DNA of 64,000 nt, from contig DALYLR010000016.1 of assembly GCA_031976175.1 (NCBI GenBank), forward strand, positions 1-64,000, written 5' to 3'. The position numbers and the translations under genes are program-made. The DNA comes from DMER01 sp003451645. Its GTDB lineage: Bacteria; Pseudomonadota; Alphaproteobacteria; Micropepsales; Micropepsaceae. Position 1 is the first letter of the stretch. Each line of letters opens with the position of its first letter. The notes under the pieces were generated by a model. The model worked only from the letters and a program-made list of their open reading frames with translations, did not search any database and had not been told where the DNA came from. Below, piece after piece: positions 46,571 through 54,377 of the stretch.

Positions 46571-49251
46571 CCCTTCTTGAAACGACTCAGGGCCCTCGCG
46601 CCCAATTCGTCAATATTGGCGAACGAACCAACGTCACCGGCTCCGCCAAATTCCGGAAGCTGATCGTCGATGGTCAGTATGCGGAGGCACTGACCGTCGC
46701 GCGCCAGCAAGTGGAAAGCGGCGCGCAGGTCATCGACGTCAATATGGACGAGGGTTTGCTCGATTCCAAATCCGCGATGGTCACCTTCCTTAATCTCATC
46801 GCCTCCGAACCCGATATCAGCCGCGTGCCCATTATGGTCGATAGCTCCAAATGGGAGGTGATCGAGGCGGGCCTGCAATGCGTGCAGGGCAAGGCAATTG
46901 TCAACTCCATCTCGCTGAAGGAGGGGGAGGCGCAGTTCTTCGCTCAGGCGCGGGCGTGTCTGCGCTATGGCGCGGCGGTGGTCGTCATGGCCTTTGACGA
47001 GAAGGGGCAGGCCGATACGGCCGCGCGAAAAATCGAGATTTGCGCGCGCGCCTATCATCTGCTGACGGAGCGTTTGGGCTTCCCGCCCGAGGACATCATC
47101 TTCGATCCCAATATCTTTGCCGTCGCGACCGGCATTGAGGAGCATGACAATTACGCGATCGACTTCATCGAGGCGACGGCTGCCATCAAGCAGCGTCTGC
47201 CCTTTGCGCGCGTTTCGGGTGGGGTGTCCAACATCTCCTTTTCCTTCCGCGGCAATGAGCCGGTGCGCCGCGCGATGCACTCGGTCTTTCTCTATCACGC
47301 CATCAAGGCCGGCATGGATATGGGCATCGTCAATGCGGGCGATCTTCCCGTCTATGACGACATCGATGCTGACCTGCGCGAGGCGGTGGAGGATGTGATC
47401 CTCAATCGGCGCGCCGATTCTACTGAGCGTTTGGTTGCGCTTGCGCCCCGGTACAAGGGCGAGAAAAGTGTCGACAAGGCAACCGATATGGCCTGGCGCG
47501 GCCTGCCGGTCGGCAAGCGCTTGTCCCATGCCCTTGTGCATGGCATCGACGCCTTCGTCCTTGAGGACACCGAAGAAGCGCGCCTCGCTGCCGAGCGTCC
47601 CTTGCACGTGATCGAAGGGCCGTTGATGGATGGCATGAACACGGTCGGCGATCTCTTTGGCGCGGGCAAAATGTTCCTGCCGCAAGTGGTCAAATCCGCC
47701 CGCGTCATGAAAAAGGCTGTGGCCCATCTGATCCCGTTTATGGAGGAGGAGAAGCGCCGCACCGGTGCCGCGCACCAATCCAAGGGCAAGATCGTCATGG
47801 CGACGGTCAAGGGTGATGTGCACGATATCGGCAAGAACATCGTGGGCGTTGTACTTCAATGCAATAATTTCGATGTCGTCGATCTGGGCGTCATGGTCCC
47901 GGCCGCAAAGATCCTTGAAGCCGCGCGCGCTGAGAAGGCTGACGTCATTGGCCTCTCCGGCCTGATTACGCCCTCGCTTGACGAGATGTGCCATGTGGCG
48001 GCGGAGATGGAGCGGGAGGGCTTTGACATTCCGCTCCTGATCGGCGGGGCCACAACGTCCAAGGTGCACACGGCAGTCAAGATCAATCCCAATTATGTCC
48101 GCTCACAGACGGTCTATGTGCCCGATGCCTCCCGTGCGGTTGGCGTCGTGCAGAGCCTTCTGTCGCCGGATAACGGGCCCAAGTTCAAAGCAGACACTCG
48201 CACCGATTATGAGCGCATTGCCGCCGCCCATGACCGCGACAAGAAGGGGCAGCGCCGGATGAGCCTAAGCGAGGCGCGCGCGAACAAGCTCAAGATCAAC
48301 TGGGCAGAGGCAGCCCTGCCCAAGCCGCGCTTCCTGGGCCTCAAGACCTTCGATGCCTATGATTTGGGTGCGCTGGTGCCCTATATCGATTGGACGCCCT
48401 TCTTCCGGTCCTGGGAGTTGGCCGGTTCCTTTCCCAATATTCTGGATGATGAGGTGGTGGGCGAAACGGCGCGCAATCTCTATCGTGATGCGCAAGCGAT
48501 GCTCGAGCGGATGGTCGCCGAGCGCTGGGTCACCCCGCGCGCGGTCATTGGCTTTTGGCCCGCCAATCAAGTGGGCGATGATGACATCGCAATCTTTACC
48601 GATGAAACCCGTAAAGACCGCTTGGCCACCTTGCACATGATCCGCCAGCAAATGGCGCGTGACGATGGCCGTCCCAATCTTGCCTTGTCCGACTATGTGG
48701 CGCCGGTGGGGTATGCGGATTATCTGGGCGGTTTTGCGGTGACCGCAGGCGTGGGGGAGGAGGACCGCGCCGCGCGGTTCAAGGCCGCCCATGATGATTA
48801 CTCGGCCATTCTGTTCGCGGCCTTGTGCGACCGTTTCGCGGAGGCCTTTGCGGAGGCGATGCATGCGGAGGTCCGCCGTGTTCATTGGGGCTATGCGCCG
48901 CATGAAGCTCTGTCCAATGATGATCTGATTGCGGAGAAATATGCGGGCATCCGCCCCGCGCCTGGCTATCCCGCCCAGCCGGATCACACCGAGAAGGGGA
49001 CCTTGTTCCGCTTGCTCGACGCGCCCGCGAACGCCGGCATGACCCTCACGGAGAGCTTTGCTATGTGGCCGGCCTCATCGGTCAGCGGCCTGTACTTTGC
49101 CAATCCGCGAGCGGAGTATTTTGGCACAGGCAAGATCGACCGGGATCAGGTGGAAGATTATGCCAAACGCAAAGGCATGGCTTTGGCCGAGGCGGAGCGC
49201 TGGCTCTCACCGATTTTGAACTACCGGCCGGGGCAGTCTGCGGCGGCTTAA
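46567..49251 (+). CDS. metH: Methionine synthase C-terminal part: pterin-, cobalamin- and SAM-activation domains (split MetH)
   Basis: 894 residues from ATG 46567, overlapping the previous stop; ATG 46552 is possible. Pterin-binding domain: FVNIGERTNVTGSAKFRKLI and VIDVNMDEGLLDSKSAM. Cobalamin domain: MATVKGDVHDIGKNIVGVVL with the Co-binding His in DxHxxG, plus IGGATTSKVHTAVKI. C-terminal AdoMet activation domain: VGYADYLGGFAVTAGVG and RVHWGYAPHEALSNDDL. It needs the separate Hcy-binding protein to complete the reaction. Confidence 0.96.
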   Translation: MTLLETTQGPRAQFVNIGERTNVTGSAKFRKLIVDGQYAEALTVARQQVESGAQVIDVNMDEGLLDSKSAMVTFLNLIASEPDISRVPIMVDSSKWEVIEAGLQCVQGKAIVNSISLKEGEAQFFAQARACLRYGAAVVVMAFDEKGQADTAARKIEICARAYHLLTERLGFPPEDIIFDPNIFAVATGIEEHDNYAIDFIEATAAIKQRLPFARVSGGVSNISFSFRGNEPVRRAMHSVFLYHAIKAGMDMGIVNAGDLPVYDDIDADLREAVEDVILNRRADSTERLVALAPRYKGEKSVDKATDMAWRGLPVGKRLSHALVHGIDAFVLEDTEEARLAAERPLHVIEGPLMDGMNTVGDLFGAGKMFLPQVVKSARVMKKAVAHLIPFMEEEKRRTGAAHQSKGKIVMATVKGDVHDIGKNIVGVVLQCNNFDVVDLGVMVPAAKILEAARAEKADVIGLSGLITPSLDEMCHVAAEMEREGFDIPLLIGGATTSKVHTAVKINPNYVRSQTVYVPDASRAVGVVQSLLSPDNGPKFKADTRTDYERIAAAHDRDKKGQRRMSLSEARANKLKINWAEAALPKPRFLGLKTFDAYDLGALVPYIDWTPFFRSWELAGSFPNILDDEVVGETARNLYRDAQAMLERMVAERWVTPRAVIGFWPANQVGDDDIAIFTDETRKDRLATLHMIRQQMARDDGRPNLALSDYVAPVGYADYLGGFAVTAGVGEEDRAARFKAAHDDYSAILFAALCDRFAEAFAEAMHAEVRRVHWGYAPHEALSNDDLIAEKYAGIRPAPGYPAQPDHTEKGTLFRLLDAPANAGMTLTESFAMWPASSVSGLYFANPRAEYFGTGKIDRDQVEDYAKRKGMALAEAERWLSPILNYRPGQSAAA

Positions 49252-49280
49252 GAGGCTTCGATCCTCCTTCGGCAATCGTA

Positions 49281-50102
49281 TTACTCGTCATCCGTATCGG
49301 GACCGTCCGTAGCCAGCAGTATCTTCAACATCGCCTCGGGTTTGTTGAGAAAGTCACGCGTGACGCGGTAATGCGCCGTCTCCTTATAGTCGACTAGCTC
49401 GAGCCTGCCATCTTGCGCGATCTGAAAAATTTCGGCATCGGGATAGGCAAGCAGAATGGGTGAGTGGGTCGCGATCACGAATTGCGAGTTCTCTTGAACA
49501 AGGCTGTGCAGCCGGGTCAGAAATGCCATTTGCCGCATGGGCGACAGCGCCGCCTCGGGCTCGTCCAGGATATAAAGCGCGTCTCCTTTGAAGCGGTTGA
49601 GGAAGAGCGCGAGGAAGGACTCGCCATGGCTTTGGTCGTGGAGCGATTTGCCGCCATAGGCGTCTTTGATGCGGCTGGAGATCGCGGGTTCCTCGTCCAA
49701 TTCGTCGATTTTGGTGGCCAGGTTGAAAAAGCTTTCGGCGCGCAGGAAAAACCCGTCCCAAGGTCTGGGGATCCCGCGATGAAGACGCAGCGCATTATGC
49801 AGGCCTGAGGTGATCTTGTCCGTTGTCTGAAAGGCGAAGTTCTTGCTGCCGCCTTCCGCATTAAAGCCCCAGGCGACCGCAATGGCCTCCAACAGCGTTG
49901 ATTTGCCGGAGCCATTCTCACCAATCAGGAACGTCACGCGCGGATGCAGTCTCCAAGCCGACAGCTGGCGCACCACCGGCAGATTATAGGGATACGCATT
50001 CGGGTCCGGGATGCGCTCTTCCATCAGAAGAACTTCGCGCAGGAAGGGTCCTTGCGGCCCTCCCGTCACGCTGGCGCGTTTACGTTTGACGCGGCGGCTC
50101 AT
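49281..50102 (-). CDS. AAA family ATPase (RecF/OLD-like)
   Basis: 273 residues. Walker A TFLIGENGSGKSTLLEAI, Walker B ALYILDEPEAALSPMRQM, and the His switch SQFVIATHSPILLAYPD are the signature of SMC/ABC-type predicted ATPases such as COG3910. No partner domain is present, so its target is not clear. Neighbouring genes on the same strand do not point to a system. Confidence 0.85.
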   Translation of the reverse strand: MSRRVKRKRASVTGGPQGPFLREVLLMEERIPDPNAYPYNLPVVRQLSAWRLHPRVTFLIGENGSGKSTLLEAIAVAWGFNAEGGSKNFAFQTTDKITSGLHNALRLHRGIPRPWDGFFLRAESFFNLATKIDELDEEPAISSRIKDAYGGKSLHDQSHGESFLALFLNRFKGDALYILDEPEAALSPMRQMAFLTRLHSLVQENSQFVIATHSPILLAYPDAEIFQIAQDGRLELVDYKETAHYRVTRDFLNKPEAMLKILLATDGPDTDDE

Positions 50103-50141
50103 GCGGCGCCTGTTACCAACGAACTTCTAACAACGTCTCAG

Positions 50142-51368
50142 TCACTTCGTCTTGCGTATCCAAGGCGGCGTCCCGGCTGCGGCCGCGTCACGCAATGCCC
50201 GCGTCTCCTGGAACCAGGTCTCAAGCCGGGCCGTGTCAATGAGCGGCCAGTCAATCGTACGATAGATCGCCAACGCGTCCGGCGGAAGCGCCTCAAACAG
50301 CGCGTTGGGCAGGCCCTCATTCAATGGGTAACTGCCAATCTCGCGCCCTAGCTCAAGGCTATGCATTGTGAGGCTGTCGTCTTTGCGCCAGATGGCCAGG
50401 ATTTCAGCGAGGCTCGCCCCCATGGAGCGCTCGCGGTTGGTGGGCTTGGCCAGCTTGCCCACCTGCTCAGGATCGAGGGTCAGGCTATCCGCAACCGCTT
50501 GCGCGCTGCGTCCCTCAAGAGGGACGGTACCCAGCCTCACATAGGCCGACAGCTGCCAATCATCCGTCACCCGGATGACGGAGCCATCGGGCGTCACCGT
50601 GAGCCCTTTGGCCAATGGAGCGGTTAGACCCAATATGCTTGTGATTTTCTCCATCGAGACCGCTGCGTCTTCCGCGTCTTTCTGCAGCCGTGCCAGTGCC
50701 TCATCGCGCGCGGCGATCAGTGCTGCGTCATCTGGGATGATTGAGTTCAAGATCGATTGGCCCAGGGTGATCGCTTGCTCTTGCGTATAGAAATTAGCGG
50801 TGGTCCGCACATAGATGCGCGCCCGGCGCTTGGCGTCATGAACGATGACCTGGACGCCGCGGTCCTGCGTCTCGTCATTTTGGGGCACGTAGGCCTCAAT
50901 GCCGTCGGCACCTTTGGCGCGGGTCCATTTGGTGTAATCGTCCCGGCCATCGCCATAGCGGCCCTCGGCAATCGTCCAAACCGGGGCCTCGGGCATACGG
51001 ACGTAAAGCACAGCATTGGCGCTATAGGCTGTGCCGCCCACATGGGAATATTGGCCCAACGACAAAAACAGCATCGCTTCATTGAGGCTGTTCAACGTCA
51101 CGCTCTGCTTCGGCAGCCCCGAATAGGGCGGGTCGTTGCTATTTCGCGAGAAAATCTCTTGATAGGTGTCGCGTTTCCATTCTTTGGGGATCAGCAGCTG
51201 CTTGAAGCCTGGTGCTTGATGCGGCTCGCTCGCCGTATAGCCCCGCGCACTTGTCGCGCGCTCTGCCGCCCACCGGTCGGTGCCGCCTGACAGAAACAAG
51301 ACCAGCAAGAAGAACGCAGCGGCCGCCAGAGCAATCAGAACCAGAACGATAATCAAAAATGTGCGCAT
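50142..51368 (-). CDS. Membrane-anchored hypothetical protein
   Basis: 408 residues. One N-terminal transmembrane segment (residues about 4-28: LIIVLVLIALAAAAFFLLVL) anchors a large, mostly beta/alpha soluble domain. I recognise no family. The next gene downstream is the AAA ATPase after a 39-base gap, so the two may be cotranscribed. Confidence 0.7.
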   Translation of the reverse strand: MRTFLIIVLVLIALAAAAFFLLVLFLSGGTDRWAAERATSARGYTASEPHQAPGFKQLLIPKEWKRDTYQEIFSRNSNDPPYSGLPKQSVTLNSLNEAMLFLSLGQYSHVGGTAYSANAVLYVRMPEAPVWTIAEGRYGDGRDDYTKWTRAKGADGIEAYVPQNDETQDRGVQVIVHDAKRRARIYVRTTANFYTQEQAITLGQSILNSIIPDDAALIAARDEALARLQKDAEDAAVSMEKITSILGLTAPLAKGLTVTPDGSVIRVTDDWQLSAYVRLGTVPLEGRSAQAVADSLTLDPEQVGKLAKPTNRERSMGASLAEILAIWRKDDSLTMHSLELGREIGSYPLNEGLPNALFEALPPDALAIYRTIDWPLIDTARLETWFQETRALRDAAAAGTPPWIRKTK

Positions 51369-51392
51369 GCGCTGCCGCTCCCTAAGGGATGC

Positions 51393-51833
51393 CTAACCGC
51401 CCGGTGAGTACCATCCCATATAGACTGCAAAACCCAGGGCCGCAAAGCACACGCTCATGATGGCGGGCGCGGTGGGATTGAGCGAGCTCCAGGGCGGGGT
51501 CAGATAGGCGTCGCTGCTCTTCGCGGTCACATAGAGTGTGTGCTCGCTACCGACAGCATAGGTGCGCTCCAGCATCGCGCGTTCATTGTCATCCTCCGCA
51601 CTCGGCGTGCTGACCTGGCGGGTGCCGTAGGGGGTCTGAAAAGTCAGTTTGAGGACGTGGTAGGTATCGCCGTCGGACTTGTAGAACTCCGCCTTCATGG
51701 TGACGACCCTGCAGACCACCTGTTCCCAATTATGGATAATCGTCTGCAACTTCATCCAGGACCAAAGCGCCACAAGGCCAAGGCCAATACTGCCAGCCGC
51801 GCAGCCCAATATTGTCGACTGATTGAGGTCCAT
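51393..51833 (-). CDS. DUF3592-like membrane protein
   Basis: 146 residues from ATG 51833 (AGGGGAG 5 bases upstream; the upstream frame extension is not coding). Two transmembrane segments (GSIGLGLVALWSWM; IMSVCFAALGFAVYMG) flank a small beta domain with LKLTFQTPYGTRQVSTPS, in the pattern of DUF3592. Function unknown. Lies just upstream of, and on the same strand as, the anchored hypothetical protein. Confidence 0.7.
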   Translation of the reverse strand: MDLNQSTILGCAAGSIGLGLVALWSWMKLQTIIHNWEQVVCRVVTMKAEFYKSDGDTYHVLKLTFQTPYGTRQVSTPSAEDDNERAMLERTYAVGSEHTLYVTAKSSDAYLTPPWSSLNPTAPAIMSVCFAALGFAVYMGWYSPGG

Positions 51834-51956
51834 AGAGCTCCCCTTTTCCTCCGCATACGGATAGGGGCCATTCGCGAAGGTTGTGTGACAACCGTGCGAT
51901 CGTATACAACTAGACGGCGATCCTGTGAGCGCCGTCACAACAAATCCTGAGGAGAA

Positions 51957-52358
51957 CTAGAGACCCGCGAGCCGCTGCGCCACACCAATGTGCGGCCCTG
52001 CGATGGCCAGGCCAATGCCGCCCTCAACCATGATGGACACCCAATTGTGCCGGACCCAGATATTATCCGCGATCATGGACCCGATCCGCGCCAGCATCGC
52101 GCACAGCCAACACGACGCCAGCGCCAGATAGGCAATGGGCTCTCCGCTGGCCAGCGCAAAGGCTGTGACGCCAAAGAAAACCCCGCCATAGGTCGCGCGC
52201 ACCTCTGATACCGCATAGGGCGCATTGGGATGGGGCACCAGACCCACCAGCTTCATCGCGCGCGCCGGGCTGAACAGGCCCAACAGCGCGAGGCCCAAGC
52301 TAAACAAAGCGGCGATCATAGACGCGTATTGCAGAATTTCAGAGATCACCGGGATCAT
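51957..52358 (-). CDS. Small integral membrane protein (DUF4345-like)
   Basis: 133 residues with four hydrophobic segments (ASMIAALFSLGLALLGLF; FGVTAFALASG; YLALASCWLCAML; GGIGLAIAGPH). The motif EVRATYGGVFFGVTAFAL resembles the DUF4345 family of membrane proteins. No enzymatic motif is visible. Function unknown. Confidence 0.65.
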   Translation of the reverse strand: MIPVISEILQYASMIAALFSLGLALLGLFSPARAMKLVGLVPHPNAPYAVSEVRATYGGVFFGVTAFALASGEPIAYLALASCWLCAMLARIGSMIADNIWVRHNWVSIMVEGGIGLAIAGPHIGVAQRLAGL

Positions 52359-52425
52359 ACTCCAGCACTGTGTTTCAAGAGACCACGCGTTTGTGTGTCA
52401 CATAACCTCTCGCATCGAAACCCGC

Positions 52426-52458
52426 AAAAAAACCCGCCAGCGTGAGGGCCAGCGGGTT
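52426..52458 (-). terminator. Intrinsic terminator of the small membrane-protein gene
   Basis: AACCCGC at 52431-52437 pairs with GCGGGTT at 52452-52458; on the minus strand the hairpin is followed by a run of seven T (A at 52426-52432). It lies about 60 bases past the 25-codon gene's stop and upstream of the next leftward gene. Confidence 0.75.
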
Positions 52459-52519
52459 CGTGAATTTGCTTTAGCCTTTTGGCACTTTCAGGGGCCACTC
52501 GCGGCGCGCCAACGCCGGC

Positions 52520-52597
52520 TTAGAGGATGCCCACAATGATCGCGCCCAAAAAGGCGAAAACGACGCCTGTCGTCACCAAACCAAGATTCCGTCGCAT
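52520..52597 (-). CDS. 25-residue single-span membrane protein
   Basis: ATG at 52595-52597, TAA at 52520-52522. Reading gives MRRNLGLVTTGVVFAFLGAI then IVGIL: a basic start and one transmembrane helix. GGAGATGGAGG ends 5 bases before the ATG, one of the strongest ribosome sites in the window, and a canonical terminator follows. With a terminator and ribosome site in the right order on one strand this is a likely small gene rather than chance. Function unknown; such proteins often tune a larger membrane complex. Confidence 0.6.
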   Translation of the reverse strand: MRRNLGLVTTGVVFAFLGAIIVGIL

Positions 52598-52707
52598 GCA
52601 ACCTCCATCTCCTGGTTTCCTGTTAAGGATGCCGCATTTCCGTCACAAGTCCAACAGAAATCGTCGCTGCGGTGCGGCAAGGACACAGTGCGGCGGGGGG
52701 CGGTCAA

Positions 52708-53400
52708 TTACCAGGGCAGCTCCTTCCCCTGATAATCAAAGAATTTGCCGCTGTCGCCAAGGCTTAGCCGCCCGATCAGCTCGCGCATGCCGCGCACGCT
52801 CTCTTCCGGAGAGAGGGGGGCATTGGGTCCGCCCATATCGGTCTTGACCCAGCCTGGATGCACGGGAACCACTGTGATGCCGTCGGCCTTGAGGGCTAGA
52901 GCCAAGCCGCGCATGACATTGTTGAGCGCCGCCTTCGAAGAGCGATAGGCGAAATAGCCGCCATTATTCCCCGCCGTCGAGCCCATCTGTGAAGTGATCG
53001 CGATCGCCTTCTTGGCCGATCCCGCGCGCAGGTTCTCCGAAAATGCTTCGACAAGACGCACAGGGCCCAGCGTGTTGATGTTCAGCACATCCATCCAGTT
53101 GGTGAAGTCGATGGCGCCATGGTTTTGGTGATCGCCGCCATACACGCCCGCATTGTTGATCAGGACGTCGATGGGCTTGTTGCCGATCTCACGCTTGAGG
53201 TGCTCGACCGAAGCATCGCTCGCGACGTCCAGCGTGTGCACGATGATCTTGCCCGGATGATCATTGGCAAGCTTGATCAGATCGGGGGCCCGCGCCGGAT
53301 GGCGGCAGGCCGCATGGATCATCGCGCCTTGCGCCACATATTGGCGGACAAATTCAAAGCCCAAACCGCGATTGGTGCCAGTGATCAGGAGCGTCAGCAT
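52708..53400 (-). CDS. Short-chain dehydrogenase/reductase
   Basis: 230 residues. Nucleotide site ITGTNRGLGFEF, INNAGVYGG, S137 in AITSQMGSTA, and the catalytic Y152/K156 in AYRSSKAAL are present. Classical SDR of the C-factor/csgA-like type; substrate unknown. Followed 110 bases on by the 25-codon gene and preceded closely (13 bases) by the SugE-type gene, so an operon is likely. Confidence 0.9.
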   Translation of the reverse strand: MLTLLITGTNRGLGFEFVRQYVAQGAMIHAACRHPARAPDLIKLANDHPGKIIVHTLDVASDASVEHLKREIGNKPIDVLINNAGVYGGDHQNHGAIDFTNWMDVLNINTLGPVRLVEAFSENLRAGSAKKAIAITSQMGSTAGNNGGYFAYRSSKAALNNVMRGLALALKADGITVVPVHPGWVKTDMGGPNAPLSPEESVRGMRELIGRLSLGDSGKFFDYQGKELPW

Positions 53401-53412
53401 GCAAGTGTATCC

Positions 53413-53739
53413 TCATTCGGCAGAAACCAGTTTCAATCCCACTATGCCTACCACGATGACGCCGAGAAAAAACAGTTTGGCCGTTGAGATCGCCTCGCCC
53501 AGCCAGAGCATGCCAACCAGCGCAGCCCCGACTGCGCCAATGCCGACCCAGATCGCATAGGCCGTGTTCAGCGGCAGAACGGACAATGAGGCCGCCAGCA
53601 ACTGAAAACTGCCGATGAGCGCCACGATCGTCACCGTCGTCCAAAATGGCTCCGACCAATTCTTGCTGAGCTTCATCGCGGTCGCCCACACGATCTCGAG
53701 AAGGCCCGCGCCAATCAGGTAAAGCCACGCATTGCTCAT
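53413..53739 (-). CDS. SMR family exporter, SugE/Gdx-type (guanidinium)
   Basis: 108 residues and four transmembrane helices. The proton-linked Glu is E15 in GLLEIVWATAMK. NTAYAIWVGIGAVGAALVGM is the SugE/Gdx signature, which separates guanidinium exporters from EmrE. The protein works as an antiparallel dimer exchanging guanidinium for protons. Starts 7 bases past the BrnA stop, so cotranscription with the toxin-antitoxin genes is possible. Confidence 0.9.
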   Translation of the reverse strand: MSNAWLYLIGAGLLEIVWATAMKLSKNWSEPFWTTVTIVALIGSFQLLAASLSVLPLNTAYAIWVGIGAVGAALVGMLWLGEAISTAKLFFLGVIVVGIVGLKLVSAE

Positions 53740-53745
53740 AGGCAG

Positions 53746-54102
53746 CTACTCCGCCGCCGCTTTGCGCGCACGCTTTACCGGTTTGAGCTTCTGCTTGAGC
53801 ACATAGCCCCTGAGCACAGCATTGATGCGTGTTTGATAGCCCCGGCCATCCTGCTTGAAGAACTCTAGGATGTCCGTGTCGACCCGCATATTCACGACCG
53901 TCTTGGGCCGGGGCGGGCGGAGATAAACTTCCGACCAATCCCATACAAGGTCCCGCTCATCCGGATCGGCCGCGATCTGGGCCTCGACCTCTTCATATGT
54001 GGTGGCAGACACCCGGGCCCAGTCGGTCTTGTCCTCGCCACGGGCACGCTTGGCGCGCAGCTCTTCACTGGTATAACTCACGATACGCTCTTTCTTCGCC
54101 AA
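53746..54102 (-). CDS. brnA: BrnA-type antitoxin
   Basis: 118 residues from TTG 54102, which has GAGGAGAG 5-6 bases upstream. ERIVSYTSEELRAKRARGED at the start and RPKTVVNMRVDTDILEFF with GRGYQTRINAVLRGYV (ribbon-helix-helix) are typical of BrnA. It neutralises BrnT and represses the operon. Overlaps the brnT 3' end by 38 bases. GTG 54081 is an alternative start. Confidence 0.85.
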   Translation of the reverse strand: MAKKERIVSYTSEELRAKRARGEDKTDWARVSATTYEEVEAQIAADPDERDLVWDWSEVYLRPPRPKTVVNMRVDTDILEFFKQDGRGYQTRINAVLRGYVLKQKLKPVKRARKAAAE

Positions 54103-54334
54103 TTCGCGCTCTCCTCATTGAGATAATCCTGATCGTGTCGCCTCTCCAGGTCCACACGGTGGCGACGATCTTGCCATCAATTTCGGCGATCGTCAGGGTC
54201 CGAGCTTCACCTGAGCGGTCAGTGCTCGAGTCCAAGGTCGGCCGGCCATCAAACACTTGATCCGCGGAACCGAAATCCAATCCACGGTCACGCAAAGTCT
54301 TCAAACGCTTGGCTTCGTCCCATTCAAAATTCAT
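54065..54334 (-). CDS. brnT: BrnT-type ribonuclease toxin
   Basis: 89 residues, ATG 54334. FEWDEAKRLKTLRDRGLDFG, then IISMRRARIGEERAYRE, match BrnT, an RNase with a RelE-like fold. First gene of the brnT-brnA operon. A -10 element ends 4 bases before the ATG, so the mRNA is likely leaderless or nearly so. Confidence 0.88.
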   Translation of the reverse strand: MNFEWDEAKRLKTLRDRGLDFGSADQVFDGRPTLDSSTDRSGEARTLTIAEIDGKIVATVWTWRGDTIRIISMRRARIGEERAYRELYQ

Positions 54335-54368
54335 GCTGTCTATACAGTATGTATATACAAATTGTCAA
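54335..54368 (-). promoter_or_regulatory. brnTA promoter and palindromic operator
   Basis: On the minus strand, TTGACA (54363-54368) and TATAGA (54339-54344) are spaced 18 bases. The perfect palindrome TGTATATACA at 54350-54359 lies between them, with a second dyad TATAC-N5-GTATA at 54341-54355 overlapping the -10. This is the layout of an autorepressed promoter, with BrnA the natural repressor. The predicted start site falls at the brnT ATG. Confidence 0.65.
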
Positions 54369-54377
54369 TACAGTTGA

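Noticed and set aside
46381..48069. A 562-codon open frame on the minus strand
   Set aside because: It lies antisense to the clear MetH C-part and has no family signal; GC-rich codons keep the opposite strand open.
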